Below are positions 16,989 to 24,923 of a DNA stretch of 49,104 nucleotides, in pieces (position 1 is the stretch's first letter; the number at the start of each line of letters is the position of its first letter). Position numbers and translations under genes: made by a program. The notes beneath the pieces were generated by a model. The model did not search any database. It was not told the DNA's origin and saw nothing but the letters and a program-made list of their open reading frames with translations. Origin of the DNA: Solirubrobacterales bacterium (GTDB lineage: Bacteria; Actinomycetota; Thermoleophilia; Solirubrobacterales; Solirubrobacteraceae); the NCBI GenBank assembly GCA_003244205.1, contig QHBW01000059.1, forward strand, positions 1 to 49,104, read 5' to 3'.

Positions 16989-18016
16989 TGGACGGCCCGC
17001 GACTGCTGGCCGTCGCCGCCGTCGACGAACCAGGGGGCGCCGAGATCGGCCTGCTGCGCCTGCTCGCAGGCATGGCCGGTCGCGGTTGGCAGATTACGCT
17101 GACCTCGCCTTCCGGCGGGACGATGCAGGCAGCCGCGCGCGCTGGCGGTTGGGATTGGGCGCCCCTGGCACTCGGCGGCCTGGGCCGCGGAGCGGGGCTG
17201 CGCTCGCTCGCCGCGTGGCCGCGGGCACGGCGGCTGGCGGCAGCGCACGACGTCGTCTACCTCAACGGGACGGTCTGCGGGCGGCTGCTGCCGGCGTTGC
17301 GCGGGCAGCGCTGCGTCCTGCACGTCCACGACATCATCGCCCATCCTCCGCCGCGCCACTGGCGGGCAGCCGCGGTCGTGCTCGCCGACTCGGCTGCCGC
17401 GGCGGCGCCGCTGAACGGACTGGACGCCCACGTCGTCTTCTGTCCCGTGGACCCGGATCCGCCGCCCGTCGCCACTCCGTGGCCAGCCGGCGACGGTCCG
17501 CGCGTAGGGTTCGTCGGGCGCATCGAGCTGCGCAAGGGAGTGCTCGACCTGGTCCGCGCGACACCCGCCATCCACGCCGCCAGACCCGATGCTCGCATCC
17601 TGATCATCGGCGCCGACCCCTATGGCAGCGACCCCGCCTACTTGGAAGCCGTGCGATCGGCGCCCGGTGTAGAGCACTATGCGTGGGTGCCGGGGGCGGC
17701 CGGGCTGCTCGGCGAGCTCGACGTGCTCGTTGCTCCGTCCCATCTCGAGCCCTTCGGGACGGTGCTGGCGGAGGCGATGGCGGTCGGCACCCCGGTGGTC
17801 GCGACCGCCGTCGGCGGACTGCCCGAGGTCGTCGAGGATGGCGTCAGCGGTCGGCTCGTGCAGCCAGGCGATCCGCGCGCGCTCGCGGCCGCGGTGCTCG
17901 ACGTGCTCGACCACCGCGAGCGCATGGGTGGAGCCGCACGTGAGCGCGCGCGTCGCTTCCACACCGCGGCATACGTCGAGCGCGTAGCCGACCTGATCGG
18001 CGAGGGGCGTCGCTGA
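16988..18016 (+). CDS. GT4 glycosyltransferase
   Basis: The 342-residue GT-B transferase begins LLAVAAVDEPGGAEIGLLRLL. Its N-terminal domain has VVYLNGTVCGRLLP and LHVHDIIAHPPPRH. The donor domain has VGFVGRIELRKGVLDL, ILIIGADPYG and EPFGTVLAEAMAVGTPVV, with the EX7E pair in the last. It overlaps the genes on both sides by one or a few bases, so the three plus-strand genes here should be translated together. Sugar specificity is not evident. Confidence 0.88.
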   Translation: MDGPRLLAVAAVDEPGGAEIGLLRLLAGMAGRGWQITLTSPSGGTMQAAARAGGWDWAPLALGGLGRGAGLRSLAAWPRARRLAAAHDVVYLNGTVCGRLLPALRGQRCVLHVHDIIAHPPPRHWRAAAVVLADSAAAAAPLNGLDAHVVFCPVDPDPPPVATPWPAGDGPRVGFVGRIELRKGVLDLVRATPAIHAARPDARILIIGADPYGSDPAYLEAVRSAPGVEHYAWVPGAAGLLGELDVLVAPSHLEPFGTVLAEAMAVGTPVVATAVGGLPEVVEDGVSGRLVQPGDPRALAAAVLDVLDHRERMGGAARERARRFHTAAYVERVADLIGEGRR

Positions 18017-18966
18017 TGCGCCGGATGCGGATCGCCTATGACTCCCGCGCCGCCGCGGAGAACCGCGGCATCGGTCGCTACGCGCGCTGCCTGCTGCAGT
18101 CCCTGCGCGAGGTCGACATCGGCGAGGTCTTCGAGAGCCACCGTCCGCGGCGAGTGGACGTCTTCCACACGCCATGGATCGACGGCGCGATGCTGCGCTC
18201 GCCCTGCCCGATGGTCGTCACGCTGCACGACCTCGTCCCGCTCAAGCGTCGCGGCGAGTACCTGCGCACGGGGGTGCGCTTCCGCCTGCGCTATCTCGCC
18301 GTCCAGCGCGCGGTGCGGATCATCGTGCCCACCGAGGCCGTGGCGGCGGACGCCGAGGAGCGACTCGGCATCCATTCCGAGCGCATCGTCGTGGTACCCG
18401 AGGCAGCCGCCGAGGTCCTCCATCCGCGCGACGAGGATGAGGTCGCCGCGGCGCGCCGGCGCTACTCGCTCCCTGATCGCTACCTGCTCTGGGTGGGCGG
18501 CCTCGAGCATCCCGATCCACGCAAGCGCGTGATGGCCCTCGCACGCGCTCCGCGGCAGCTGCCGCTCGTGATGGTCGGCCCGACCGCGCCCTGGGCGCAC
18601 GAGCTCGACGGCGACGTCCAGCTCACCGGCGAGGTCCCCGACGACGACCTCGCGGCGATCTACACCGGGGCCCACGCGCTCATCTCCGCCTCCGACGACG
18701 AGGGTTTCGGGCTCCCGCCGGTGGAGGCGCTCGCCTGCGGCACGCCCGTGGTGGCATGCGACGTTCCCGCCGTGCGCGAGGTCCTCGGCGAGCGCGCAAC
18801 GCTCGTGGGGGCCGACGACATCGAGGGGCTCCTCGCGGCGGGCGAGGCGGCCAAGCGCCCGGCGCCCCCGCCACTGACCTGGACTTGGCTCGATGCCGCG
18901 CGCAGGACATGGGAGATCTACGCCGACGCCGCGGAGCGGCGGGGGCCGGCGGTGCCGCGCTCCTGA
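18016..18966 (+). CDS. GT4 glycosyltransferase, short form
   Basis: At 316 residues this GT4 protein is shorter than its neighbours because its acceptor domain is trimmed. It starts MRIAYDSRAAAENRGIGRYARCLLQSL and then has VTLHDLVPLKRRGEYLR and IIVPTEAVAADAEERLG. The donor domain has YLLWVGGLEHPDPRKR, LVMVGPTAPW and DDEGFGLPPVEALACGTPVV (EX7E). These are standard GT4 motifs. It ends the plus-strand unit begun at 16350. After it the locus is interrupted by a decayed antiporter gene. Confidence 0.87.
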   Translation: MRRMRIAYDSRAAAENRGIGRYARCLLQSLREVDIGEVFESHRPRRVDVFHTPWIDGAMLRSPCPMVVTLHDLVPLKRRGEYLRTGVRFRLRYLAVQRAVRIIVPTEAVAADAEERLGIHSERIVVVPEAAAEVLHPRDEDEVAAARRRYSLPDRYLLWVGGLEHPDPRKRVMALARAPRQLPLVMVGPTAPWAHELDGDVQLTGEVPDDDLAAIYTGAHALISASDDEGFGLPPVEALACGTPVVACDVPAVREVLGERATLVGADDIEGLLAAGEAAKRPAPPPLTWTWLDAARRTWEIYADAAERRGPAVPRS

Positions 18967-19034
18967 GGGGGTGTCGGCTGTCCTCGGCCAAGAGCGATGA
19001 GGCTCGCTCCATAACCGCGGCCCTCAAGCCGCTG

Positions 19035-19841
19035 ATGGCCTCTACGACAGTCGTCCAACTGACGTTCGTGGAGGTAGTGATGGAGCCAGGCAGTCTCGTA
19101 GCTCTTGCGATTTGGGCCTGGACTGGGCCGTTGGGGCGATGCCGATGACGCCGGTCGAGCTCGCCGCGATTCTCGCGGCCGTCGTAGTGCGCTCGGCTGG
19201 AGCTTGAAGGCTTCGCTGATCGCCGGCACCGCCCTTTCCACCACTTCGCTAGCGGTCGTCTACGCCGTGCTGGTCGAGACCGGTCTGAACAGGACGCGCG
19301 TTGGGAAGCTGGTCATGTCCGCGTGCTTCGTGACCGACATGTGCACGGTGATCGCGCTGTCGGCGATCTTCATCACGCCGACCATCTGGTTCCCGGTCTT
19401 CATCGTCGTCTCGGTCGCGCTGATCGTGGTGTTGCCGAAGCTCTCGCCCTGGTTCTTCGGCCGTTACGGAGACCGCGTGATCGAGCCCGAGATCAAGCTC
19501 ATCCTCCTCGTCCTGTTCGTCTTGATGGTGCTCGGCGAGCAGGCCAACAGCCAAGCGGTGCTGCCCGCATTCGTGCTCGGGCTCGTCATGTCTCGCCACT
19601 ATCAGCGCCACCGCCAGGAGCAACAGCGGCTGCGCGTCGTCGCGTTCAGCTTCCTCACGCCCGCACTCAGTTTTCGCTGCTGATCACCGTGGTGGTGTTG
19701 TCAGCGATCTTGCCAACCGCGATCGCGCAGCACTGGTTTTCCCCGAACGTCGAGGACGAAGTCAACCTCGACAGCCGCGGGCACGCCAGCAGTGCATTCA
19801 CCCGGACGAGCGCCGAGCCAGGTGCCGCTGCCGGCCGCTGA
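19035..19841 (+). pseudogene. Decayed CPA2-type Na+/H+ antiporter gene
   Basis: Three pieces of one membrane protein lie in two frames. The first (from 19035, frame 3) reads STTVVQLTFVEVVMEPGSLV and may be the N-terminus; it ends at a stop near 19148. The second (frame 1, about 19198-19683) reads GWSLKASLIAGTALSTTSLA, FVTDMCTVIALSAIFITPT and AVLPAFVLGLVMSRHYQRH, the core of a cation/proton exchanger; it stops at 19683. The third (frame 3, 19662-19841) reads RTQFSLLITVVVLSAILPTA, the usual end of the same family. The region between FSFLTP and RTQFS that intact members have, I estimate 80-100 residues, is missing. The gene has therefore lost much of its N-terminal half and an internal segment, and has shifted frame. 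It should not make a working transporter. Confidence 0.82.
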
Positions 19842-19847
19842 GAAAGC

Positions 19848-20279
19848 ATGACTCCGTATGACTTCAAGCGCGTGCTCGCCGCAGTCGACGGATCGGAAGG
19901 TTCCGCGAAGGCGCTGGACTGCGCGATCTCGATTTGCCAGGCCGTCGGCGCCGAGCTCATGGGGCTCGCGGTCGAGGGCAAGCTCCCGGCTTATGCGGCA
20001 TCGCGGGGTGAGGTCGACGAGGTCAAGACCGAGAAAGACCAGTACTTCGCAGGCGTCCTCGAACATGCCCGGACGACCGCCGCAGCGCAGCAGGTGGTGA
20101 TGGAGACCGACCTCGTCGCGGGCCACGCCGCCGAGGTCATCACCCACTACGCACGTGCACACGGCCACGACCTGATCGTGATCGGCCACCGCGGCCACTT
20201 CCTTGGCGACTACCTACTTGGCTCGACCGCCGACCGGGTCGCGCATCACGCCCACTGCCCGGTCATGGTGGTCCGTTGA
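19848..20279 (+). CDS. Universal stress protein, UspA family
   Basis: The 143-residue protein is a single USP domain: FKRVLAAVDGSEGSAKALD at the N-terminus, HDLIVIGHRGHFLGDYLLGS near the C-terminus and CPVMVVR at the end. The GHRG...GS pattern is the ATP-binding signature of this family, so it is probably an ATP-binding USP. It lies 6 bases after the remains of an antiporter gene. USP and CPA antiporter genes are often paired, so the USP may have outlived its partner. A purine-rich GAGAAAG sits just before its ATG as a weak ribosome binding site. Confidence 0.9.
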   Translation: MTPYDFKRVLAAVDGSEGSAKALDCAISICQAVGAELMGLAVEGKLPAYAASRGEVDEVKTEKDQYFAGVLEHARTTAAAQQVVMETDLVAGHAAEVITHYARAHGHDLIVIGHRGHFLGDYLLGSTADRVAHHAHCPVMVVR

Positions 20280-20283
20280 CTGA

Positions 20284-21234
20284 TCACGGCCGCGGCTCGA
20301 GCCCGAACGGCGGCCGCGCCACACGCCGGCGCGCCGCGAGCTCGCGGCGGCGTGCCAACGCGCCGCCCAGCAGCCTCGCAGCTTCGACGTAGCCGCCCAG
20401 CAGCTCGCGCTCGCGCAGCAGCGCGTGGCCGAGCGCGAGGACCTCGTAGGCAGCGATCCAAGCGCCGTCGCGCCGCACGCCGGCCCAGGTCTCGTTCTTG
20501 GCGATCATCAGCAGGCGGTTGCGAAACTGCTGTCGCCGCGCCGCCTCGGGCATCGCGGCTCGCGTCGAGGGCGAGTAGCTGCGGATGTGGTGGCCGATCG
20601 CCTCTGGCTCAAAGACGCAGCGCCATCCGAGCGTCCGCGCGCGCCAGGCGAGGTCGGCGTCCGTGGCCCACATCGCCATGTCCTCGTCGAGCACCTCCTC
20701 GGCGTACGCGCACTGCTCGAGCGTCTCGCGACGGTAGAGCGCGGCCGCCCCGTCGGCGCCGAACGCCTCGCCCGCGCGCGCATACGTCGCCGGCGCAGCG
20801 CCGTGGCCGACGAGGCCGTTCTTGCGCCGGCGATCGAGCGACATCCCGCAGGCATCGACCTCCCCCAGGGCAGGCGGCGGCGGTCCCGCAACGCGCAGCA
20901 GCTTGACGGCGACCGAGCCGACGCCCGACTCGGCGAGCCGCGGACGCGCCGCCGCCAGGAACCCCGGCGCCAGGAAGCAGTCGGCGTTGAGCAGCAGCAC
21001 CGCGTCGCCACCGGTCTGCGCGAGCGCGGCGTTGATGGCGCCGGCATAGGAGCGCCGGACCGCCAGGCCCAGGTGGCGGACGCCGTGGTCGGCGGCCACC
21101 GCGGCGGTGTCGTCGCGGCTGGCGTTGTCGACCACGACGACGTCAGCGCCATGCTGAGCGATCGCCGCCGGCAGCGAATGGCGCAAGAGCGCGCCCTCGT
21201 CGACCGACAGCAGCAGCACCGTCGTTCTCAACAC
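20284..21234 (-). CDS. GT2 glycosyltransferase
   Basis: The 316-residue GT-A transferase has LRTTVLLLSVDEGALLRHSL, DVVVVDNASRDDTAAVAADHG, YAGAINAALAQTGGDAVLLL and NADCFLAPG, followed by FGADGAAALYRRETLE and EDMAMWATDADLAWRARTLGW, the acceptor and catalytic region of WbbL-like rhamnosyltransferases. The chosen GTG at 21234 overlaps the stop of the upstream GT4 (GTGTTGA), so translation is coupled; a TTG one codon later is possible. It ends convergently with the stress-protein gene, 4 bases away. Confidence 0.87.
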   Translation of the reverse strand: MLRTTVLLLSVDEGALLRHSLPAAIAQHGADVVVVDNASRDDTAAVAADHGVRHLGLAVRRSYAGAINAALAQTGGDAVLLLNADCFLAPGFLAAARPRLAESGVGSVAVKLLRVAGPPPPALGEVDACGMSLDRRRKNGLVGHGAAPATYARAGEAFGADGAAALYRRETLEQCAYAEEVLDEDMAMWATDADLAWRARTLGWRCVFEPEAIGHHIRSYSPSTRAAMPEAARRQQFRNRLLMIAKNETWAGVRRDGAWIAAYEVLALGHALLRERELLGGYVEAARLLGGALARRRELAARRRVARPPFGLEPRP

Positions 21235-22259
21235 AGCTCCCGGTAGACAGCGGCGGTCTGCTCGGCGGTGCGCGCCCAGCTCAGCCCCGCGGCCCGAGCC
21301 CGGCCCGCAGCAACGCGGCGCTCGCGCTCGCCGCTGTCGCCGAGCACGGCGGCGATCTCGATCGCAAAGGCCGCGGGGTCGGCGGGATCCGCGTAGCGAG
21401 CGGCGTCGCCGCCAGCCTCTTGCAGCCCCGATCCGCTGGCGGCGATCACCGGGCATCCGCGCGCCATCGCCTCGACCACCACAAGCCCGAAGCCCTCGTA
21501 GCGGCTGGGGTGCACGAGCACGTCGGCGCCGCGCAGCAGCGCATCGAGCCGGTTATCGTCGACGTAGCCGGTCAGCTCGAGCGGCGCATCGCCGGCCAGC
21601 GCCTGCAACCCCGCCCCTTCGCCGAGATCGGCGCCGGCGAGCACGAGCCGGTGGGGCAGCCCGTCGGCGCGCAAGCGGAGCCATGCGCGGACGAGCGTGG
21701 GCCAGTTTTTCTTCATTCTCAGGTCGCCCACGCCGAGCAGGTAGCGCCCGGGGGGCGGCGAGGCGGTCCCGACAGGCAGGGCGGGCGCCGGCGCGATCAC
21801 GCGGATGGACTCGGGATCGGCGCCGTAGAGCCGCTGCACCTCCTCAGCCGTGAAGCGCGACACGCAGATGACGCGTTCCGCGGAGCGGACGGCGCGCGGC
21901 GCGAAATAGCGGTACTTCGCGCCCGTGGTGCGCAGGAAGTCGCCGGGATGGCGCTCGAATGCGAGGTCGTGCACGGTCACCACGCCCCTGCACGGCCGCC
22001 GCAATGCCAAGAAGCAGTTGGGCGCATGCACCACCGCCGCGCCGACCCGCCGCAGCACGAGCGGGAGGCCGACTTGCTCCCACAGCATCTCCGGGCCACG
22101 CAGGCGGCCGGCCACGACGCGATAGCGCAACCCCCCATCGCCGCCGTCGTCCCCTGCGTCGCGAGCACGCAGCGCCGCGGCCAGCTCGGCCGCGTAGCGA
22201 CTCCAGCCGCGCAGGCGTGCGCCAATTGCCTCCGACGCGTCGAACACGACCAGGGACAC
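21228..22259 (-). CDS. GT4 glycosyltransferase
   Basis: The 343-residue GT-B transferase begins VSLVVFDASEAIGARLRGWS, with the GTG at 22259 chosen because the fold begins there and a -10-like box lies 8 bases before it. Its N-terminal domain has VVTVHDLAFERHPGDFLRTT and ICVSRFTAEEV. The donor domain has YLLGVGDLRMKKNWPTLV, LVLAGADLGE and YEGFGLVVVEAMARGCPVI (EX7E). It is followed at once by the GT2 gene in an overlapping pair. An open frame continues far upstream of this start, but with no sequence resembling the family, so it is not part of the gene. Confidence 0.87.
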   Translation of the reverse strand: MSLVVFDASEAIGARLRGWSRYAAELAAALRARDAGDDGGDGGLRYRVVAGRLRGPEMLWEQVGLPLVLRRVGAAVVHAPNCFLALRRPCRGVVTVHDLAFERHPGDFLRTTGAKYRYFAPRAVRSAERVICVSRFTAEEVQRLYGADPESIRVIAPAPALPVGTASPPPGRYLLGVGDLRMKKNWPTLVRAWLRLRADGLPHRLVLAGADLGEGAGLQALAGDAPLELTGYVDDNRLDALLRGADVLVHPSRYEGFGLVVVEAMARGCPVIAASGSGLQEAGGDAARYADPADPAAFAIEIAAVLGDSGERERRVAAGRARAAGLSWARTAEQTAAVYRELC

Positions 22260-22267
22260 TGGCGCGA

Positions 22268-22273
22268 ACCCTA
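22268..22273 (-). promoter_or_regulatory. -10-like hexamer TAGGGT, leaderless start
   Basis: On the minus strand TAGGGT ends 8 bases before the GTG at 22259, the same hexamer and nearly the same spacing as at selC. No -35 consensus is seen. Confidence 0.45.
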
Positions 22274-22394
22274 GTCGGGCTGGGGCGCGACGGCGTTGGC
22301 TGCGGCGCTCCCGGGCAAGCCCAGCGCGTAGCATGCTGGCTGGCAGCGGGCGTCCGGGCGCGATCGAATCGGACGCATCGCGGCGTGCAATCCC

Positions 22395-23258
22395 ATGACT
22401 CCTCACCGATCTGCTCACGCCACGGCAGTGGCCGGCGATGCCGGGCTCGAGGCGACGCCCGTCGCAGCGCCGTTCTCGCCGACGCTTGCCGCACGGCCGC
22501 ACTCCAGCGTGTTCGATATTCCCATCGATCTCGGCCAGCCCGACGAGATGCTGCGCGAGATCACCAGCTGGGTCGGTCACGGTGGACCGCCGCGCCGCGT
22601 GATGTACGTCAACGCCCATGTCGTCAACCAGTCGCGTGCGCTGGCGGAGCTCGCCGGCGCGCTCGCGCACGCCGATCTCGTCTACTGCGACGGCTACGGC
22701 GTTCGCCTGGCGGCTCGCGCGCTGCATCTCGCGGTCCCCCATCGCATGACCGGAGCCGACTGGATTTGGAGCTTGGCTGGGCTCTGCGAAAGGAACGGTC
22801 GCTCGCTTTACCTGCTGGGCTCCGACCCGCCGGTCGCGCGCCAGGCGGCGTCGCGCATCCAACGCTGGCACCCCGATCTCGACGTCTGTGGCGCCCACCA
22901 CGGCTATTTCCCGCTCGACTCCCCCCACCACGAGCGCGTGATCGAGGACATCAACGAGCGCCGACCCGACATCGTGCTCGTCGGGATGGGCACCCCTAAG
23001 CAGGAGCTCTGGGTGGACCGCTACGCCGACCGCCTCGACGTCTCGGTTTGCTGGACCGTCGGCGCGCTCTTCGACTACGTCTCGGGACGCACGCCGCGGG
23101 CCCCGCGCTGGCTGGCCGACAACGGCCTCGAGTGGATCTTCCGCCTCGGGATCGAGCCGCGACGGATGTGGCGCCGCTACCTGTTGGGCAACCCGGTGTT
23201 CCTCTCGCGCGTGTACGCCCAGGCGCGTCGCCGGCACAACGGTGGCGCGGGCGCCTGA
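22395..23258 (+). CDS. WecG/TagA/CpsF family glycosyltransferase (GT26)
   Basis: The 287-residue protein matches the GT26 family, which adds N-acetylmannosamine or N-acetylmannosaminuronate (WecG, TagA) to a polyprenyl-pyrophosphate-linked first sugar. Conserved stretches appear in order: VMYVNAHVVNQSRA, ADLVYCDGYGVRLAA, RMTGADWIW, LYLLGSDPPVA, DIVLVGMGTPKQELWVD, and TVGALFDYVSGRTPRAPRW. The TGADW motif and GTPKQE are the main family signatures. A weakly conserved N-terminal extension of about 35 residues precedes the domain. It is likely to add the second sugar of the repeat unit, after the polyprenyl sugar transferase at 27044. It has no strong ribosome binding site. Confidence 0.9.
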   Translation: MTPHRSAHATAVAGDAGLEATPVAAPFSPTLAARPHSSVFDIPIDLGQPDEMLREITSWVGHGGPPRRVMYVNAHVVNQSRALAELAGALAHADLVYCDGYGVRLAARALHLAVPHRMTGADWIWSLAGLCERNGRSLYLLGSDPPVARQAASRIQRWHPDLDVCGAHHGYFPLDSPHHERVIEDINERRPDIVLVGMGTPKQELWVDRYADRLDVSVCWTVGALFDYVSGRTPRAPRWLADNGLEWIFRLGIEPRRMWRRYLLGNPVFLSRVYAQARRRHNGGAGA

Positions 23259-23288
23259 GCCGCCCCGCGCGGGCGGGGGCCGCGTCTC

Positions 23289-23373
23289 GCAGCGCCGCAG
23301 CCCGCGGGGTCGTCGCGCCCCAACCCGCGGCAGCGCCGCAGCCCGCGGGGTCGTCGCGCCCCCCGACCCGCGG
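23289..23373. repeat. Two tandem copies of a 41-bp GC-rich unit
   Basis: A unit beginning GCAGCGCCGCAGCCCGCGGG is present at 23289-23329 and again from 23330 to about 23373. The first 33 bases of the two are identical and the copies differ by a few bases at the end. It lies in the 223-base gap between two convergent genes. Confidence 0.7.
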
Positions 23374-23388
23374 CCGGGGGCCAGGGGT

Positions 23389-23427
23389 GTTTGTCGTTCG
23401 GTCGAAATAGTGCCCTTAACGACAAAC
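23389..23427. terminator. AT-rich hairpin between convergent genes
   Basis: A perfect 10-base inverted repeat, GTTTGTCGTT and AACGACAAAC, flanks a 19-base loop. Its position between two convergent genes (ends at 23258 and 23482) suggests a two-way terminator, but neither side has a T-run. Its base composition is strikingly AT-rich for this genome, so a protein-binding site or mobile palindromic element is also possible. Confidence 0.4.
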
Positions 23428-23481
23428 GCAACCGCTGACCGCGCCGGCTCGCCCCGCTGACCGCGCGCCGACCACGCCGGC

Positions 23482-24528
23482 TCACCCCACCAGCCCCGCC
23501 AACGCCTCTCGCAGCGCCGCCTCGGTCCGTTCCGGCGCCAGCTGCGCCAACCGCGCCGCGCCGCGCCGGCCCAGCTCCGCGCGCAACGCCGCGTCGCCGA
23601 CCGCCAGCGCGAGCGTCTCGGCCACCACGGCGACATCGTCCTGCGCTCCCAGCAGCAGCGCCGCGTCGCCCGCCGTCTCGGGTACCGCCCCGGCCGCCCG
23701 CGCGACGACCGGGACGTCATGGTGGAGCGCTTCGATGATCGGCAGGCAGAAACCCTCGTGCTCTGAGAGCGAGAGCAGCACGTGCGCGCTGCGATAGCGG
23801 TCCGCGAGCTCGTCCTCCGACAAGCCTGACTCGAACACCACGGCCCCCGGCGCCAGGCGCTCCGCCAGCCCCACGAGGGCCTCGCGGTAGCGCGGCGTGA
23901 GTGGCTCGCCGACCACCACAAGCCGCGCCCCAGGCTCGTGGCGTCGCCGATACCCGGCAAACGCCCGGATCACGGCGTCGTGGCGCTTGTGCGGCGTCAG
24001 GCGCCCCACACACAGCACGGTCACTGGCGGCGCAGGCTCGCCGCCAGCGCGCGGCAAGCCGAGCCGGCCGCGATCGATCAGTGGGGGAATCACACCCGGG
24101 TCGCTGGCCCCGGCGCCCGCGAGCTCCGCCGCGTTGTAGGCCGACACGCCGGCTGTCGCCTGCGCGCCAGCCACGAAGTCGGACAGCTGCGAGCGCCCGA
24201 GCGCGCAGACGATCGCCGCACCCGCCTCGTAGTCCCACAGATAGCGCGCCGGGGTGATGTTGTGGGAGAGCAGCAGGGTGCGGTGCTCGTCGTCGAGCAG
24301 CGGGCGCAGCCGCGGGGCGTAGGCCGAGTAGTGCAGCAGCTGGAGGTCGCCCGGTCGGCGCCGCAGGCTCGCGAGCGGCCGCACCGCTCCGTCGACGCGG
24401 GGGTCGATCGCCGCGGCGACGTCCTGGCCGCCCCATCCCCAGCGCTCGAAGATTCGTCGGAAGGCGAGTGCCTGCCCGGTGACGGCGTCCACGGGGCCGG
24501 CGCCGCTGAGAAGCTGGTGGACGATCAC
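23482..24528 (-). CDS. GT4 glycosyltransferase
   Basis: The 348-residue GT-B transferase reads IVHQLLSGAGPVDAVTGQAL at its start, the common opening of transferases next to ABC polysaccharide exporters. LLLSHNITPARYLWDY and GVSAYNAAEL follow. The donor half has VLCVGRLTPHKRHDAVIRAF, LVVVGEPL and EHEGFCLPIIEALHHDVPVV (EX7E). Its GTG overlaps the stop of the small coiled-coil gene by 4 bases (GTGA). It is the last gene of the exporter operon. It probably extends the chain before export. Confidence 0.88.
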   Translation of the reverse strand: MIVHQLLSGAGPVDAVTGQALAFRRIFERWGWGGQDVAAAIDPRVDGAVRPLASLRRRPGDLQLLHYSAYAPRLRPLLDDEHRTLLLSHNITPARYLWDYEAGAAIVCALGRSQLSDFVAGAQATAGVSAYNAAELAGAGASDPGVIPPLIDRGRLGLPRAGGEPAPPVTVLCVGRLTPHKRHDAVIRAFAGYRRRHEPGARLVVVGEPLTPRYREALVGLAERLAPGAVVFESGLSEDELADRYRSAHVLLSLSEHEGFCLPIIEALHHDVPVVARAAGAVPETAGDAALLLGAQDDVAVVAETLALAVGDAALRAELGRRGAARLAQLAPERTEAALREALAGLVG

Positions 24529-24923
24529 GCCTGTGCAGACGGGTCGTGTCCCCCCGGCCGGCCTTCCAGCTCTGCCACGCGCCGCTCGAGCTCGTCAACG
24601 CGGTCAGCGAGGCGGCTCGCGTAGAGCAGGAGATGGTGGTTGAAGCGGGTCTGATCGGCGGCGATCTGCCCGAGGTACTGGCGCAGGACGTGGATCAGCG
24701 CGCGCTTGGCCGCGGTGATCGGCGCCCCGCCCCGGCGAGTCGAGCGCACCCGCTCGATGTCGGGCTCGATCATCGCCCACTCGAGCAGGCGCGCGGTGTC
24801 GACGGTGTCAGTCGCCTCTACCGCAAAGCCGTCATCAGCTTGCGCGCCGGCGCCCTCGGCGCGCGCGGCCGCGGCGGCCGCGCGGGCGCGAACGAGCGCC
24901 TCTTCAGGGCCGCCTCCGCTCAC
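24525..24923 (-). CDS. Small coiled-coil protein of the export operon
   Basis: The 132-residue protein has no known function that I recognise. After an Ala/Glu-rich N-terminus it has RLLEWAMIEPDIERVRS, then ITAAKRALIHVLRQYLGQIA, and a C-terminal helix with heptads, LADRVDELERRVAELEG, that should form a coiled coil. I recall similar segments on the N-terminal side of methyltransferases or glycosyltransferases in export operons. The GTG at 24923 was chosen because it overlaps the stop of the ATPase gene as GTGA, and the next gene starts in the same way. This strict coupling suggests a fixed ratio to the ATPase and the GT4, perhaps as a scaffold or chain-length factor. That is an inference from position. 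Confidence 0.65.
   Translation of the reverse strand: MSGGGPEEALVRARAAAAAARAEGAGAQADDGFAVEATDTVDTARLLEWAMIEPDIERVRSTRRGGAPITAAKRALIHVLRQYLGQIAADQTRFNHHLLLYASRLADRVDELERRVAELEGRPGGHDPSAQA

Noticed and set aside
19105-19683. In-frame TGA in the antiporter as a selenocysteine codon
   Set aside because: selC, selA and selB are present, but the sequence after the stop continues in another frame and a segment of the protein is missing. This is decay, not recoding.
22260-23960. Long minus-strand open frame upstream of the GT4 at 22259
   Set aside because: It is antisense to the GT26 gene, Arg/Gly-rich and without family motifs; stop codons are rare in such GC-rich DNA.
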